DNA from: Acaryochloris sp. CCMEE 5410
Lineage (GTDB): Bacteria; Cyanobacteriota; Cyanobacteriia; Thermosynechococcales; Thermosynechococcaceae
Assembly (NCBI RefSeq): GCF_000238775.2
Contig: NZ_AFEJ02000001.1
Location: 1,612,001-1,676,000, forward strand
Length of the DNA stretch: 64,000 bases
Direction of reading: 5' to 3'
Part shown: one piece after another, positions 36,492 through 45,862 of the stretch
Layout: the number at the start of each line of letters is the position of its first letter
Numbering within the stretch: position 1 is the first letter of the stretch
The notes under the pieces: generated by a model
The model's input: only the letters and a program-made list of their open reading frames with translations
Told to the model about the DNA's origin: nothing
The model's database searches: none
Program-made: the position numbers and the translations under genes

Positions 36492-38234
36492 GTGCAACAG
36501 GTTGACTTTACGACATTGACTGCAGCGTGCTGCGAGTTGCGATCGCAATGGTTACCAGCGCGTATAGAACAAGTGGTTCAGCAAGATCGGTTCACGGTCT
36601 ATATGGCCCTGCGGACCCTCGACCATCGGGGATGGCTTTCCCTGAGTTGGCATCCTCAAGCGGCCCGAATTTGCATGGGAACTCCACCCCCGAAAGGCGC
36701 GGATACCTTTACCTTTAGCCAGCAGTTGCGTCACCAGCTCAATGGTCTGGCTCTGATTGCCGTTGAACCGATTGCCGATTGGGAACGGGTGATCGACCTG
36801 CAGATTGGTCAGCGCCCCCAAGCTCCCGTAGATTGGCATGTCTATGTTGAAATCATGGGTAAGTACAGCAACGTTATCTTGACCAATGGAGAAAATCGAA
36901 TTGTCACAGCGGCCCATCAAGTCAGTGCCCAACAGTCGAGTGTTCGCCCCATTCAAACCGGAGACCTTTACCAACCACCGCCCCACCTGACCGACCCCAT
37001 TCCCACTTTGTCGGAATCCTTTGATCATTGGCAGCGACAAGTAAGCTTAGTACCTGGCCCTCTGAAACAAAATTTACTTAAAACCTATCGAGGCCTAAGT
37101 TCAGCTTTAGTGTTGTCCATGCTGTCCTCGATTCATCTGCAGCCTGATCGATCCACTGAAACCCTGCAAGAAACGGATTGGCAACGGCTCTTTCAAGTCT
37201 GGCAAGATTGGCTATCGGCTCTAGAATCCCAATCCTTCACTCCTGGTTGGTGTTCATCAGGGGGCTACACGGTATTGGGTTGGGATATCACCCGGCCAGC
37301 AGCAGATACTCAAACGTTGTTGGATGACTATTATTGCCAACAGTTAGGCGAGCAAGTCTTCAAGCAGCTCCGGCATCAGCTCCAGCAAAAGGTCAAAGGC
37401 CATCTCAAGAAGTTCAATACCAAAGCTAAAACCTTTCAAGATCAGTTGAAGGCATCCGATACAGCTGAAACCTATCGGGAAAAAGCTGACTTACTGATGG
37501 CCCACCTACATGAATGGCAGGTGGGGATGAAAACCCTAACTTTGACGGATTTTGAATCCGGTGAACCTCGAACCCTGACCCTCAATCCAGAAAAAAACGC
37601 AGTTCAAAATGCCCAAGCCTGGTACAAGCGTCATCAAAAACTGAAACGTTCTCGTGCCCAAGTGCAGCCTTTACTGGAAGAGGTGCTATCAGAGGTGGCC
37701 TATCTAGAACAGGTGGAAGCCAGTATTCAGCAGTTAGAACAGTTTGAAGATGCCGCTGATTTGTTGACGCTGCACGATATTCGAGATGAACTGATCCTGC
37801 AAAACTATTTCCCAAAACTGGAGTATCGAAAGGAAGCCCCACCTGAAATTCCGTTTTACCAATACCAATCTCCCTCAGGATGGGAGCTACTCATTGGTCG
37901 CAATAATCGTCAAAATGATCTGCTCACCTTTCGGACAGCTGCCACCTACGATCTGTGGTTTCATACCCAAGAGATTCCCGGTAGCCATGTGCTCTTGAGA
38001 TTAGAGGCTGGTTCTATTGCTGAACCCGAAGATATGCAGTTTGCTGCAAATATGGCCGCCTACTATAGTCGGGCTCGGCAGAGTCATCAAGTTCCAGTAA
38101 TCTATACCGAATCCAAAAATGTGTATAAGCCCAAAGGGGCCAAACCAGGGATGGTGATTTACAAACATGAACAAGTGATTTGGGGCCAGCCCCAATCTGT
38201 GAAAGATCAGGTTCATGGTTCTGGCACAGGCTAG
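36492..38234 (+). CDS. NFACT family protein (RqcH / Rqc2 homologue)
   Basis: A 580-residue protein of the NFACT family; bacterial RqcH binds stalled 50S subunits and adds C-terminal alanine tails to the nascent chain. Order: NFACT-N domain from the start (QVDFTTLTAACCELRSQWLPARIEQVVQ), a coiled-coil middle (about 290-440), and the NFACT-R domain with TYDLWFHTQEIPGSHVLL (about 486-503). Start is GTG at 36492, since the family's N-terminal residues follow directly. Older annotations call it fibronectin-binding protein. Confidence 0.93.
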   Translation: MQQVDFTTLTAACCELRSQWLPARIEQVVQQDRFTVYMALRTLDHRGWLSLSWHPQAARICMGTPPPKGADTFTFSQQLRHQLNGLALIAVEPIADWERVIDLQIGQRPQAPVDWHVYVEIMGKYSNVILTNGENRIVTAAHQVSAQQSSVRPIQTGDLYQPPPHLTDPIPTLSESFDHWQRQVSLVPGPLKQNLLKTYRGLSSALVLSMLSSIHLQPDRSTETLQETDWQRLFQVWQDWLSALESQSFTPGWCSSGGYTVLGWDITRPAADTQTLLDDYYCQQLGEQVFKQLRHQLQQKVKGHLKKFNTKAKTFQDQLKASDTAETYREKADLLMAHLHEWQVGMKTLTLTDFESGEPRTLTLNPEKNAVQNAQAWYKRHQKLKRSRAQVQPLLEEVLSEVAYLEQVEASIQQLEQFEDAADLLTLHDIRDELILQNYFPKLEYRKEAPPEIPFYQYQSPSGWELLIGRNNRQNDLLTFRTAATYDLWFHTQEIPGSHVLLRLEAGSIAEPEDMQFAANMAAYYSRARQSHQVPVIYTESKNVYKPKGAKPGMVIYKHEQVIWGQPQSVKDQVHGSGTG

Positions 38235-38347
38235 GATGCCCTGATTCAGTCCTTTAGCTTTAAAGGCGACTGACCTGCAGGATGTTCGCTCTGGCTAGTG
38301 CTTTTTGAGCACCCCTCTAGTTCTGCTGTAGGATATGTAACCTGAAT

Positions 38348-38674
38348 TTATGAAATGATAGGGGCCTCATTTTTTTGCTGAAATTCTTCCTTGTCTGTAA
38401 AAATATCGAAAATTTGGTCCATTCTAGATAATTTCAACACAAGACTAACCTGCTTTCTCATTGAACAGATAGATAGCTTGCCACTTCTACCATGCACTGC
38501 TTTATGCATCGCGACTAAAGCACCAATTGCCGAACTATTGATAAAGGTGACATCTTGCAAATCTAATAGGATCGTTTTAACGCCTTCATTCAGCACCGTG
38601 TCAATTTCATTGCGTACCTGGTTAAGACCAATTCCGTCTGTCAGGCTGAGGGGTTGGATAATTTTATAGCTCAT
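38348..38674 (-). CDS. STAS-domain anti-anti-sigma factor
   Basis: A 108-residue STAS protein. ILLDLQDVTFINSSAIGALVAMHKAV carries the Ser of the phosphorylation site typical of SpoIIAA/RsbV. Such proteins release a sigma factor or other target by binding an RsbW-like kinase. Start 38674 (MSYKIIQPLSL) is set by AGGAG 8 nt upstream; the longer frame to 38806 is not supported. No RsbW gene adjoins it. The only RsbW-like domain seen in the window is the one inside the glycosyltransferase at 13662-16085; a link is speculation. Confidence 0.85.
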   Translation of the reverse strand: MSYKIIQPLSLTDGIGLNQVRNEIDTVLNEGVKTILLDLQDVTFINSSAIGALVAMHKAVHGRSGKLSICSMRKQVSLVLKLSRMDQIFDIFTDKEEFQQKNEAPIIS

Positions 38675-38935
38675 TGGTTGCACTCCTAGGTCAGATCTGT
38701 TGGTTTTGAGTCTGGTAAAGGCGAAAAAGCCACCAATGAATGACCCGTAAACCATAAGGAATTCGTTGTGTACCCAGAATTCCCTTTTCTGAAAGCGAGT
38801 GAACATTCACAACACAACAAGTAAACCTCGGGACGGTTTTATGTTCACCAGAGTAATTTGAAAGCACTGAAAATCCTGGAGATGTAGTAGGGGGCAAAGA
38901 AATTTGGTTAGGCAAGAACTTTGGTAGTCCACTCA

Positions 38936-41704
38936 TCAACGCTTTGTCGTTGAACGAGTCCCTTGTACAGGTAGCTGCTTGAATTCACTCAGCCAAGATT
39001 GAATCATGAGTTTCAACTTTTCTCTTTCTTCATCAGTGAGACCTTGGGGGTCAAAACGATAGCGATAATGTAAATCAATAATTGGGTGTAACTCGCTCAT
39101 GTAAGAAGCAGGTAGTTCCTGTTCTAGTCGCCCCAGCCATTTGCGGACCGTTTCTGAGGGAAGACGTGCAAGCCCCCAATCGCTTAAGCGTTTTTCAATC
39201 TGGTAAAACTCAGAATCGAGTCCGTCCGAAGTTGGTTTACGGATGCGTTCTGTCCCCTGCCCTCTCCGCCTTTTTGTGCGCCGAGATAGCTTCTTTCGGA
39301 TCATTCGCCAGATTAAATAAATCGATCCAAAAACAATCGCCAGTCCTAAAACAATTATTGAACCCGCCCAAGCCAAAGTCTCCGAATTTTCAGAAAGCAG
39401 AGTCATCAGCTCAGACCAGGCTTCAGACAATTTTTCGAAGAAAGACTTAGAGGGTGGTTGGTTCTTCTCCCCAGTGAATGAGCCGTCTTCAGATGAGGTG
39501 CCATCCTGGTTAGGGTTGCCCTCTTCAGATGAGGTGCCAGAATTGCCATTCCGAGAACTATCTTGCGTTGGAACGCCATTTTGCTGTGAGGATCCGTCTT
39601 GGGATCGGGTGCTATCCCCTTGGGTAGTTTCACTTTGAGTCGTCGAGGTGTCGCCTTCAGAGGTCATCCCGCCCCCTGGAGTGGTTTCGACTTTGACCCA
39701 AGTGTTGTCTACATAGGCCAAGACCCAGGCATGAGCATCTTTCAATCGGACAATATACTGTTGCTCTGCAGGACTGTATTCATGGGCGGTATAGCCCACT
39801 GCATAACGGGTGGGGACACCTGCCGCCCTCAGTAACAATGAAGTGGCCGATGCATAGTATTCACAGTGGCCGGACCGATGGTCTAACAAGAAAGCTGCGA
39901 TCGGCGTTTTGTTTTCCTTGGGGGTTGGCAGATCGAGGGAATATTTAAATCCCTGCTCTTTAAAGAACGCGGAAATGGCTTCAACCTTTTCTGCATCAGC
40001 TTTACCTTTCAGGTCCAATGAATTGGTAATTTTTCTGAGCGTCCGCTTTTCAATAGCCGGAACGGCTTTATCAAAAGGGGTGGGTGGACTGTCTGCAGAT
40101 TGTTTGGGGTTATACTGCACCGTATAGGCAAGGGGACCGGGTTTTCCCTGGATGGCAACCGTTCCGTACTGGTTTGCTTTTAGGGTTTTAACCTGAAGCT
40201 GGTTAACTTCAGACGTTCCTAGGGGCAGTTTGAGGATTCCGTCTTTTCGCGGTAAGTCTGATGAAATGCGGACAGAGGTTGCTTGTTTCGTTTTGGCCCC
40301 CAATTGCCAGCTTTGTCGGGACTGTGGGCGTTTAGCCGAAAATTTAGATTTAACAGCATTCCAGGTGCCTGACTGGTATTGGTTATAGGTGGCTTCTCGT
40401 ATATAAAGCGGGAATTGGGGTTTGGGGCTATTAGCTTTTTGATTAGGGGCCACCCGAAACAGAATGGCATTGGAACGTTGTAGAGAGCCAATATTGCCAA
40501 TTTGGGTCTGAGCCTTTTCTGGATCAACAATGCCGCCCGATCGCTGCACTAGGCTAGGAATGGATTGCCCGCCATCTCGACCAGGCCGAGAAGCCTGAGT
40601 CTGTCCTGGATTTCTACTGCCTCCACGGTTTGAGGGGGGCGTTGGAAGATTTGGAGGTTGGGACGTTCCAGTGTTTTGTTCAGGACTCGGCTCAGAACTG
40701 TCTGGAGGACTGGTGTCTTCGTTGGGCTGGCTGATATCTGAATCAGGCTCTTGCTCAGACGTGGCGGACGCATCTTCATTTGTCTCTCCAGGATCATCCT
40801 GCGTTGCCCCATCAGAAGTTGATGGGTTGCGACTGTCGTTACCGGAGTTGCTGGGCGTTCCTGGTGTTGAGGCTGACGAGTTCCCGTTGGAAGCGCTGGA
40901 TGGGCCAGGTGGATTGGGATTTTGATTGCCGTTTGGCGTTCTAGAGCTAACCACGGTGTCCGTGTTGGTCTCTAGCTCCATATCCTCCAGTAACCTATCC
41001 AGATCCTCCGGGTAGCCCCGCCCTGGATCATCGGGCCAGATTCGAGCCATTTTCTGGAAAAACTCACCAAAAACAGCGGGGCCGGGGAGCCGAACATTAG
41101 CCTGTAGCCAGTAAAACTGATGGGTGCCAACCAGGCTCAGGACCAGTGCCAGGACAATCAGACCGTAAAAAGTGGACTGGGAAAAACGCAGAGCCAGTTT
41201 GCGGTCAACAGGCCAGCGGACGGTGCCCAAGAAAAGGGCGATCAGTAGGGCGCTGATAGCCAGAAAGACGAACAGGTTACCTCCGGTGGCGCTGGCGGCG
41301 AGCAGACAAATGCCAAAGTAGGGGTAATACCAATTAACGGTTTTCCAAGACTGGGCCATATCCCCCAGGAATTGGCGATAGACTGAGACAAAATTCCGAC
41401 AATAGGTCTGAGCCAGGACAAAAGGGAATAAACCAACGGGCAAACACTTAATCAGATGATAGTGGGCAGTATAGGGGATGACCTCGGAAGACACAGAGGG
41501 TAGAAAGAAGATCGCCAACAACCATAGGATAAAGGCGACCACATGAAGTTGCTTCAGCTTGTCGAGGGAGATAGACCAGCGCTGTTTGACTATTTCCCTC
41601 GCTTCCAGGGCTAAGGCCATGGGAATTGCGATGATCCAGGCCCCGGTTTGATAGCCCCAAAAGCAGAGGGATAGGCTGCAGAGGGTAGGAGTCGATTGCT
41701 TCAT
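38936..41704 (-). CDS. Membrane transglutaminase-like protein (TgpA type)
   Basis: About 922 residues. N-terminal half: several membrane helices (to about 200). Then a long Ser/Pro/Gly/Asn-rich linker (about 220-380), a DUF3488-like region, and a transglutaminase core with RSGHCEYYASATSLLLRAAGVPTRYAVGY (catalytic Cys) and DAHAWVLAYVDNTWV (catalytic His). A second low-complexity linker, one membrane span (WAGSIIVLGLAIVFGSIYLIW) and a cytoplasmic tail follow. Start 41704 (MKQSTPTL) gives a 4-nt overlap with the DUF58 stop, which decides against 41758. Last gene of the MoxR operon; it may crosslink or cleave envelope peptides. Confidence 0.9.
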   Translation of the reverse strand: MKQSTPTLCSLSLCFWGYQTGAWIIAIPMALALEAREIVKQRWSISLDKLKQLHVVAFILWLLAIFFLPSVSSEVIPYTAHYHLIKCLPVGLFPFVLAQTYCRNFVSVYRQFLGDMAQSWKTVNWYYPYFGICLLAASATGGNLFVFLAISALLIALFLGTVRWPVDRKLALRFSQSTFYGLIVLALVLSLVGTHQFYWLQANVRLPGPAVFGEFFQKMARIWPDDPGRGYPEDLDRLLEDMELETNTDTVVSSRTPNGNQNPNPPGPSSASNGNSSASTPGTPSNSGNDSRNPSTSDGATQDDPGETNEDASATSEQEPDSDISQPNEDTSPPDSSEPSPEQNTGTSQPPNLPTPPSNRGGSRNPGQTQASRPGRDGGQSIPSLVQRSGGIVDPEKAQTQIGNIGSLQRSNAILFRVAPNQKANSPKPQFPLYIREATYNQYQSGTWNAVKSKFSAKRPQSRQSWQLGAKTKQATSVRISSDLPRKDGILKLPLGTSEVNQLQVKTLKANQYGTVAIQGKPGPLAYTVQYNPKQSADSPPTPFDKAVPAIEKRTLRKITNSLDLKGKADAEKVEAISAFFKEQGFKYSLDLPTPKENKTPIAAFLLDHRSGHCEYYASATSLLLRAAGVPTRYAVGYTAHEYSPAEQQYIVRLKDAHAWVLAYVDNTWVKVETTPGGGMTSEGDTSTTQSETTQGDSTRSQDGSSQQNGVPTQDSSRNGNSGTSSEEGNPNQDGTSSEDGSFTGEKNQPPSKSFFEKLSEAWSELMTLLSENSETLAWAGSIIVLGLAIVFGSIYLIWRMIRKKLSRRTKRRRGQGTERIRKPTSDGLDSEFYQIEKRLSDWGLARLPSETVRKWLGRLEQELPASYMSELHPIIDLHYRYRFDPQGLTDEEREKLKLMIQSWLSEFKQLPVQGTRSTTKR

Positions 41705-43032
41705 AGGGCCAATAACTCCTGTTGCAGATTGGAAATTGCCCCGGAGTGCAGCTGACACTGGGGGCCAAAATATTCCTGAAACTGGGGGTCCATATGCAAG
41801 CTGAGGTCAGATAGGCAAAGGGCTTTGATCGGAATACCAAACTGACTGAGCATTTTCAGAAAGGCATAGCGAGTGTCGTCAAAACCCAACAGGATGCAGA
41901 AGCAACCACTCAATCGAGATAAGCGAGATTGAATCATCGGATTGAGGCAATCCAGTTCCCGGTGTGGGCTGGGATTAAGGGTGGCAACCGTTTCAATAAT
42001 TTGGGCCCGTTGGCGCAGTCCCTTGCCCACGGTCACCAATCGAGGATCTGGGCCAGCATAGATCACGTCCAGTAGAGACGCTTCCGGCTGTTCCTGCATT
42101 AAAAAAGAAATGGTCACCGCAATAGCTTCTTCAAAGGTGGTGCTGTGGGGTTCTAGCTGAAAGGTATCCAGAATCAGGGCATGGTGGATGGCGGTCTCGT
42201 CCTGCTGTTCTTTGACGATGGGGCGGCCAACCTTGGCCCAGCTTTTCCAGTGAATCTTATTGGTGGGGTCTCCAGCTCGATAGTCCCGTAGGGAGCGAAA
42301 TTCTAGAGCTTCTCCGGCAGTGGAGGTGCGTAGGGTTTCACTGGCCTGGTAGCGACTAGCTTGGGAGAGATTAAGGAGAGAGAGCTGATAGCGCTGGGGC
42401 AAAATACAGATCGATTGGCCAACATCGTAGGTGTGGCGTTTATAAACTAAGCCCAGGGGGTCGGGACAAGCGAGTGTTATGGTTTCGAGCTGCAAGCTAC
42501 CCCGCCGCAAAGGGAGAATTTCCACTCTGGCTTTGGTTTTGCCTTTGGTGGAGAGGGTGGGTAAATCCTGAAGGTGGGCAGTGGCCCACTGCTGCTTGGC
42601 GAGATAGCGTCGCCAATGGGGTCGCCATTGGTTGCCAACGGGATAGCGACGTTTAATCTGAATAAACTCCTGGAAGCTAGGGAAGGGGGTGGCAAAGGTT
42701 TCCACTAGCTTTAAGCCTTTCTGCGGCTGGGGAGAGAGATTCTGAATCACCACTTGGTAGGGCAGCGGTTCACCCACGGTGCCAAAGCGGGGCAGCAGGC
42801 GGGTGGCCTTAAACCGGAACTGAATCAATCGGCTGCCAATGGTCCCTAAGATTAGCAGAGCCAAGGCAAAGAAGAACAGAACGTGGCACATGCTGCGGGT
42901 GGATCCGAGACTGACAAGCGCACTGCCAATACCGCCCGCTAGTACCCCTAATCCTGCAGGGGTAAATTGCTGCACCAGCCATTTGCGGGTGACATATATT
43001 AATCGGAGACAGCGATAAGTAAAGCGATCCAT
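41701..43032 (-). CDS. DUF58 domain protein
   Basis: 443 residues. Two hydrophobic segments (about 25-70) anchor it; the DUF58/vWA-like part has GEALEFRSLRDYRAGDPTNKIHWKSWAKVGRPIVKEQQDE (read in two halves), the family hallmark, followed by a beta-alpha domain with ALILDTFQLEP. DUF58 proteins act with MoxR ATPases in assembly or maturation of envelope complexes. It lies 3 nt after the second MoxR gene and overlaps the transglutaminase gene. Confidence 0.92.
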   Translation of the reverse strand: MDRFTYRCLRLIYVTRKWLVQQFTPAGLGVLAGGIGSALVSLGSTRSMCHVLFFFALALLILGTIGSRLIQFRFKATRLLPRFGTVGEPLPYQVVIQNLSPQPQKGLKLVETFATPFPSFQEFIQIKRRYPVGNQWRPHWRRYLAKQQWATAHLQDLPTLSTKGKTKARVEILPLRRGSLQLETITLACPDPLGLVYKRHTYDVGQSICILPQRYQLSLLNLSQASRYQASETLRTSTAGEALEFRSLRDYRAGDPTNKIHWKSWAKVGRPIVKEQQDETAIHHALILDTFQLEPHSTTFEEAIAVTISFLMQEQPEASLLDVIYAGPDPRLVTVGKGLRQRAQIIETVATLNPSPHRELDCLNPMIQSRLSRLSGCFCILLGFDDTRYAFLKMLSQFGIPIKALCLSDLSLHMDPQFQEYFGPQCQLHSGAISNLQQELLAL

Positions 43033-43035
43033 AAC

Positions 43036-43998
43036 TTAGGCAGGCACCGGAATACTGGTCAGAATACGGTCAATACAGTCCTGAGCTGTTTGCTCAGCAA
43101 AGCAGGCTTGAGGGGACATCACGAGTCGATGGGCCAAGACATCCCTGGCAATTTCTTGAATATGATCGGGGGTGACATACTCATATCCATCGAATAGGGC
43201 TAAGGCTTGAGCCACTTTCATTAAGGTGAGGGATCCGCGAGGGCTGGCCCCCAGTTGGACCTCCGGTAACTGCCGAGTTGCAGCGACGATATCGACGATA
43301 TAGCGCTTGAGTTCTCGACTCACCCGTACCTGCTTCACCGCTTGCTTCAGGGTAAAAATCTCTTCTAGGGAAATGCAGGGCTGCACCCGCTGGATGGGAT
43401 GTTCTTCCAGTTGCTGGGTGAGGATTTTAATCTCATCGGCTGGAGATACAAAACCCAGGCTGAACTGCAAGGCAAACCGATCCATTTGGGCCTCGGGCAA
43501 GGGGTAGGTGCCCTGAAAGTCCACGGGATTTTGGGTAGCAATCACAAAAAAAGGATCGCGCAGCGTTCGTTGCTGACCATCAGTCGTAACTTGGGACTCG
43601 GCCATCGCTTCTAGAAGGGCCGATTGGGTGCGGGGAGAGGCCCGGTTAATTTCATCCGCCAGAATCAGATTGGCAAAAATTGGACCTTCATGAAACTGGA
43701 AGGTCTGATCTTGAGGATTGAGAATCGAAACCCCCAAAATATCGGAGGGCAACAAGTCAGGGGTAAACTGAATCCGCTTAAAGGCGATATCAACGGAATA
43801 GGCCAGAGTCTTAGCAAGGGTGGTTTTGCCCGTGCCGGGATAGTCTTCCAGCAATACATGGCCTCCACTAAAAAAGGCCGCCAATAATTTGCGAATGGCC
43901 GCGTCCTGCCCCTTAATCACCTGCTGGATATTGCCTGCCAAGTGACGATAAATGGTTTGCCCCTCGGAGCAATCGGTTTGAGTGTCTAATACCACCAT
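43036..43998 (-). CDS. MoxR family AAA+ ATPase (second copy)
   Basis: A 320-residue AAA+ ATPase. Walker A LLEDYPGTGKTTLAKTLA, Walker B LILADEINRASPRTQSALLEAMAE, sensor ATQNPVDFQGTYPLPEAQMDRF, and C-terminal HIQEIARDVLAHRL. MoxR proteins act as chaperones for vWA/DUF58 partners. The nearly equal gene upstream is a tandem duplicate; the two differ most at the N-terminus and in the lid. Spacing to both neighbours is 3 nt, so it is a tight operon member. Confidence 0.94.
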   Translation of the reverse strand: MVVLDTQTDCSEGQTIYRHLAGNIQQVIKGQDAAIRKLLAAFFSGGHVLLEDYPGTGKTTLAKTLAYSVDIAFKRIQFTPDLLPSDILGVSILNPQDQTFQFHEGPIFANLILADEINRASPRTQSALLEAMAESQVTTDGQQRTLRDPFFVIATQNPVDFQGTYPLPEAQMDRFALQFSLGFVSPADEIKILTQQLEEHPIQRVQPCISLEEIFTLKQAVKQVRVSRELKRYIVDIVAATRQLPEVQLGASPRGSLTLMKVAQALALFDGYEYVTPDHIQEIARDVLAHRLVMSPQACFAEQTAQDCIDRILTSIPVPA

Positions 43999-44001
43999 GG
44001 G

Positions 44002-44997
44002 TTATGCCGGAACGGGAAGCCGCCTCATGATGTCCATTACCACTTGTTCCGCTGTTTTACCGGCAAATTTCGCTTGCGGATCCATGACTAGGCGGTGGGC
44101 CAAGACGGAAACCGCGGCCTCTTGAATATGCTTGGGGCGAAGGGCAGGGGTGCCATCAAACAGGGCTAAGGCTTGAGCAATTTTCATTAAGGCAATGGAA
44201 CCACGGGGACTGGCCCCCAGCTGGACTTCCTCGGCTTGGCGGGTGGCGTTAACGATATTGACGACGTATTGCTTGAGGTCTTCGCTAACGGTAATCCGCT
44301 TGACCGCTTGCTTGAGGGTAAACACATCTTCGAGAGACAGGCAGGGCTGCAACTGGTCAATCGGGTGAGCCTGCATTTGGTTGGATAGAATTTCCACCTC
44401 TTCTTCAGCGGAGATATATCCCAATCCAAACTGGATGGAGAACCGGTCCATCTGGGCTTCCGGTAAGGGGTAGGTGCCCTGGGAGTCAATGGGGTTTTGG
44501 GTGGCAATCACAAAGAACGGATCATGCAGTTTCATCTGCTGACCATCAATGCTGACCTGGGACTCGGCCATTGCTTCTAGCAGGGCTGACTGGGTACGGG
44601 GAGAAGCCCGATTAATCTCATCGGCCAGAATCAGATTGGCAAAAATAGGACCCTGGTGGAATTCAAAGGTTTGGTCTTTTGGATTGAGAATCGATACGCC
44701 CAAAATATCTGAGGGCAGTAGATCCGGGGTAAATTGAATGCGCTTAAATTCAATATCGACGGATAGGGCGAGGGCTTTAGCGAGGGTGGTCTTACCTGTA
44801 CCGGGATAGTCCTCTAGCAGGACATGGCCGCCACTAAAAAAGGCTGCCAATAACTTGCGAATGGCAGGTTTTTGTCCTTTGACAACGGTTTGGATATTTT
44901 TGGCTAAGCGGCGATAGATCTCTTGGCCGGAAACCCCGGACATCGGCAAGGACGACACTGTCATAAATGCTTTTTTACTTAGGGTACCCGACTTCAA
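44002..44997 (-). CDS. MoxR family AAA+ ATPase (first copy)
   Basis: 331 residues, first gene of the MoxR-MoxR-DUF58-transglutaminase operon. Same motifs as its neighbour: LLEDYPGTGKTTLAKALA, LILADEINRASPRTQSALLEAMAE and ATQNPIDSQGTYPLPEAQMDRF. The true start may be one of the inner Met codons (residues 12 or 19), as the first residues are not conserved between the copies. Two paralogous ATPases could form a mixed ring; this is inference. Confidence 0.93.
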   Translation of the reverse strand: MKSGTLSKKAFMTVSSLPMSGVSGQEIYRRLAKNIQTVVKGQKPAIRKLLAAFFSGGHVLLEDYPGTGKTTLAKALALSVDIEFKRIQFTPDLLPSDILGVSILNPKDQTFEFHQGPIFANLILADEINRASPRTQSALLEAMAESQVSIDGQQMKLHDPFFVIATQNPIDSQGTYPLPEAQMDRFSIQFGLGYISAEEEVEILSNQMQAHPIDQLQPCLSLEDVFTLKQAVKRITVSEDLKQYVVNIVNATRQAEEVQLGASPRGSIALMKIAQALALFDGTPALRPKHIQEAAVSVLAHRLVMDPQAKFAGKTAEQVVMDIMRRLPVPA

Positions 44998-45549
44998 TTA
45001 GGTGTCTTGCAGCTTGTTCAGTCTTATTGATAATGCAATCTAGCGATCTGAGCTTCTTGTATTCCTAGCAGCCAGTAGTCTGAAGAGACATATAGAGAAA
45101 TTTCTTAACTGATTCAAAAGTGAACTCACTGTTGGCATCCAAGTTTTAAATACTATATTTTTTTTGTCTTTTGTGAGTGACGAATAAGGATGATATACGA
45201 TGTAGTCCCTAGTCATTGCCTAGCAATGAACAAGCTTTACAAGTGTTGTATTGAAGCTCACTAAATCTTAAAAAAAGGCTTGATAAAGTAAGTGACTAGG
45301 TAGATAGTGATAGCTCAATTTTAAATTAAAGTATAAGAACTCAGAATTTAGGGTGAGTCTATTGTATAGACTTGTCTATAGTTTCAGAAAACACGCCTAG
45401 AAATCTTGATGAGAGAAATCTTAAGCCTCAAATATTTGCATGTTACATTTTTTATTTAAAGAAATATAGTCAATATTAGCCTCTAAAAATCTGGATGTTT
45501 TTATGTGATCCAAAAAATGGCATTTAATGATATTTAAGAAGGAATACTC
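44998..45549. other. AT-rich divergent intergenic region
   Basis: About 550 bp between the MoxR operon and the interrupted helicase gene, which read away from each other. Very A/T-rich; no credible gene. It marks the left border of the accessory, IS-rich region. Both promoters should be here. Confidence 0.5.
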
Positions 45550-45862
45550 ATGGATGACAGACAAAAACTTCGAGAAGCTACAAAAAGTCTCGTCAGGGCT
45601 CAAAAATCTATTCTCAAGTTATTAGATGAGTCACCTAAATCTATAGAAGGTTTAAATTCTGCCATAGTTTCAACTCTTAAAGACAGGAAATTGGTAGAGA
45701 TTGATAATAACCAGATCCGTTTAACAAAACTAGGTCATGCTGCTTGTGAATTATTAAGTAAAGCTGAAGACGACCTCACTGTGCCAGTCTCTATTGAAAA
45801 TAAAAAAACAGTAAATTATCAACAACATCTTCATATAAAGAAAGCTAAAAAACTGGAAAGGG

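Noticed and set aside
38675-38806. Longer N-terminus for the STAS protein
   Set aside because: AGGAG stands 8 nt before the ATG at 38674, and the upstream residues do not fit a STAS domain.
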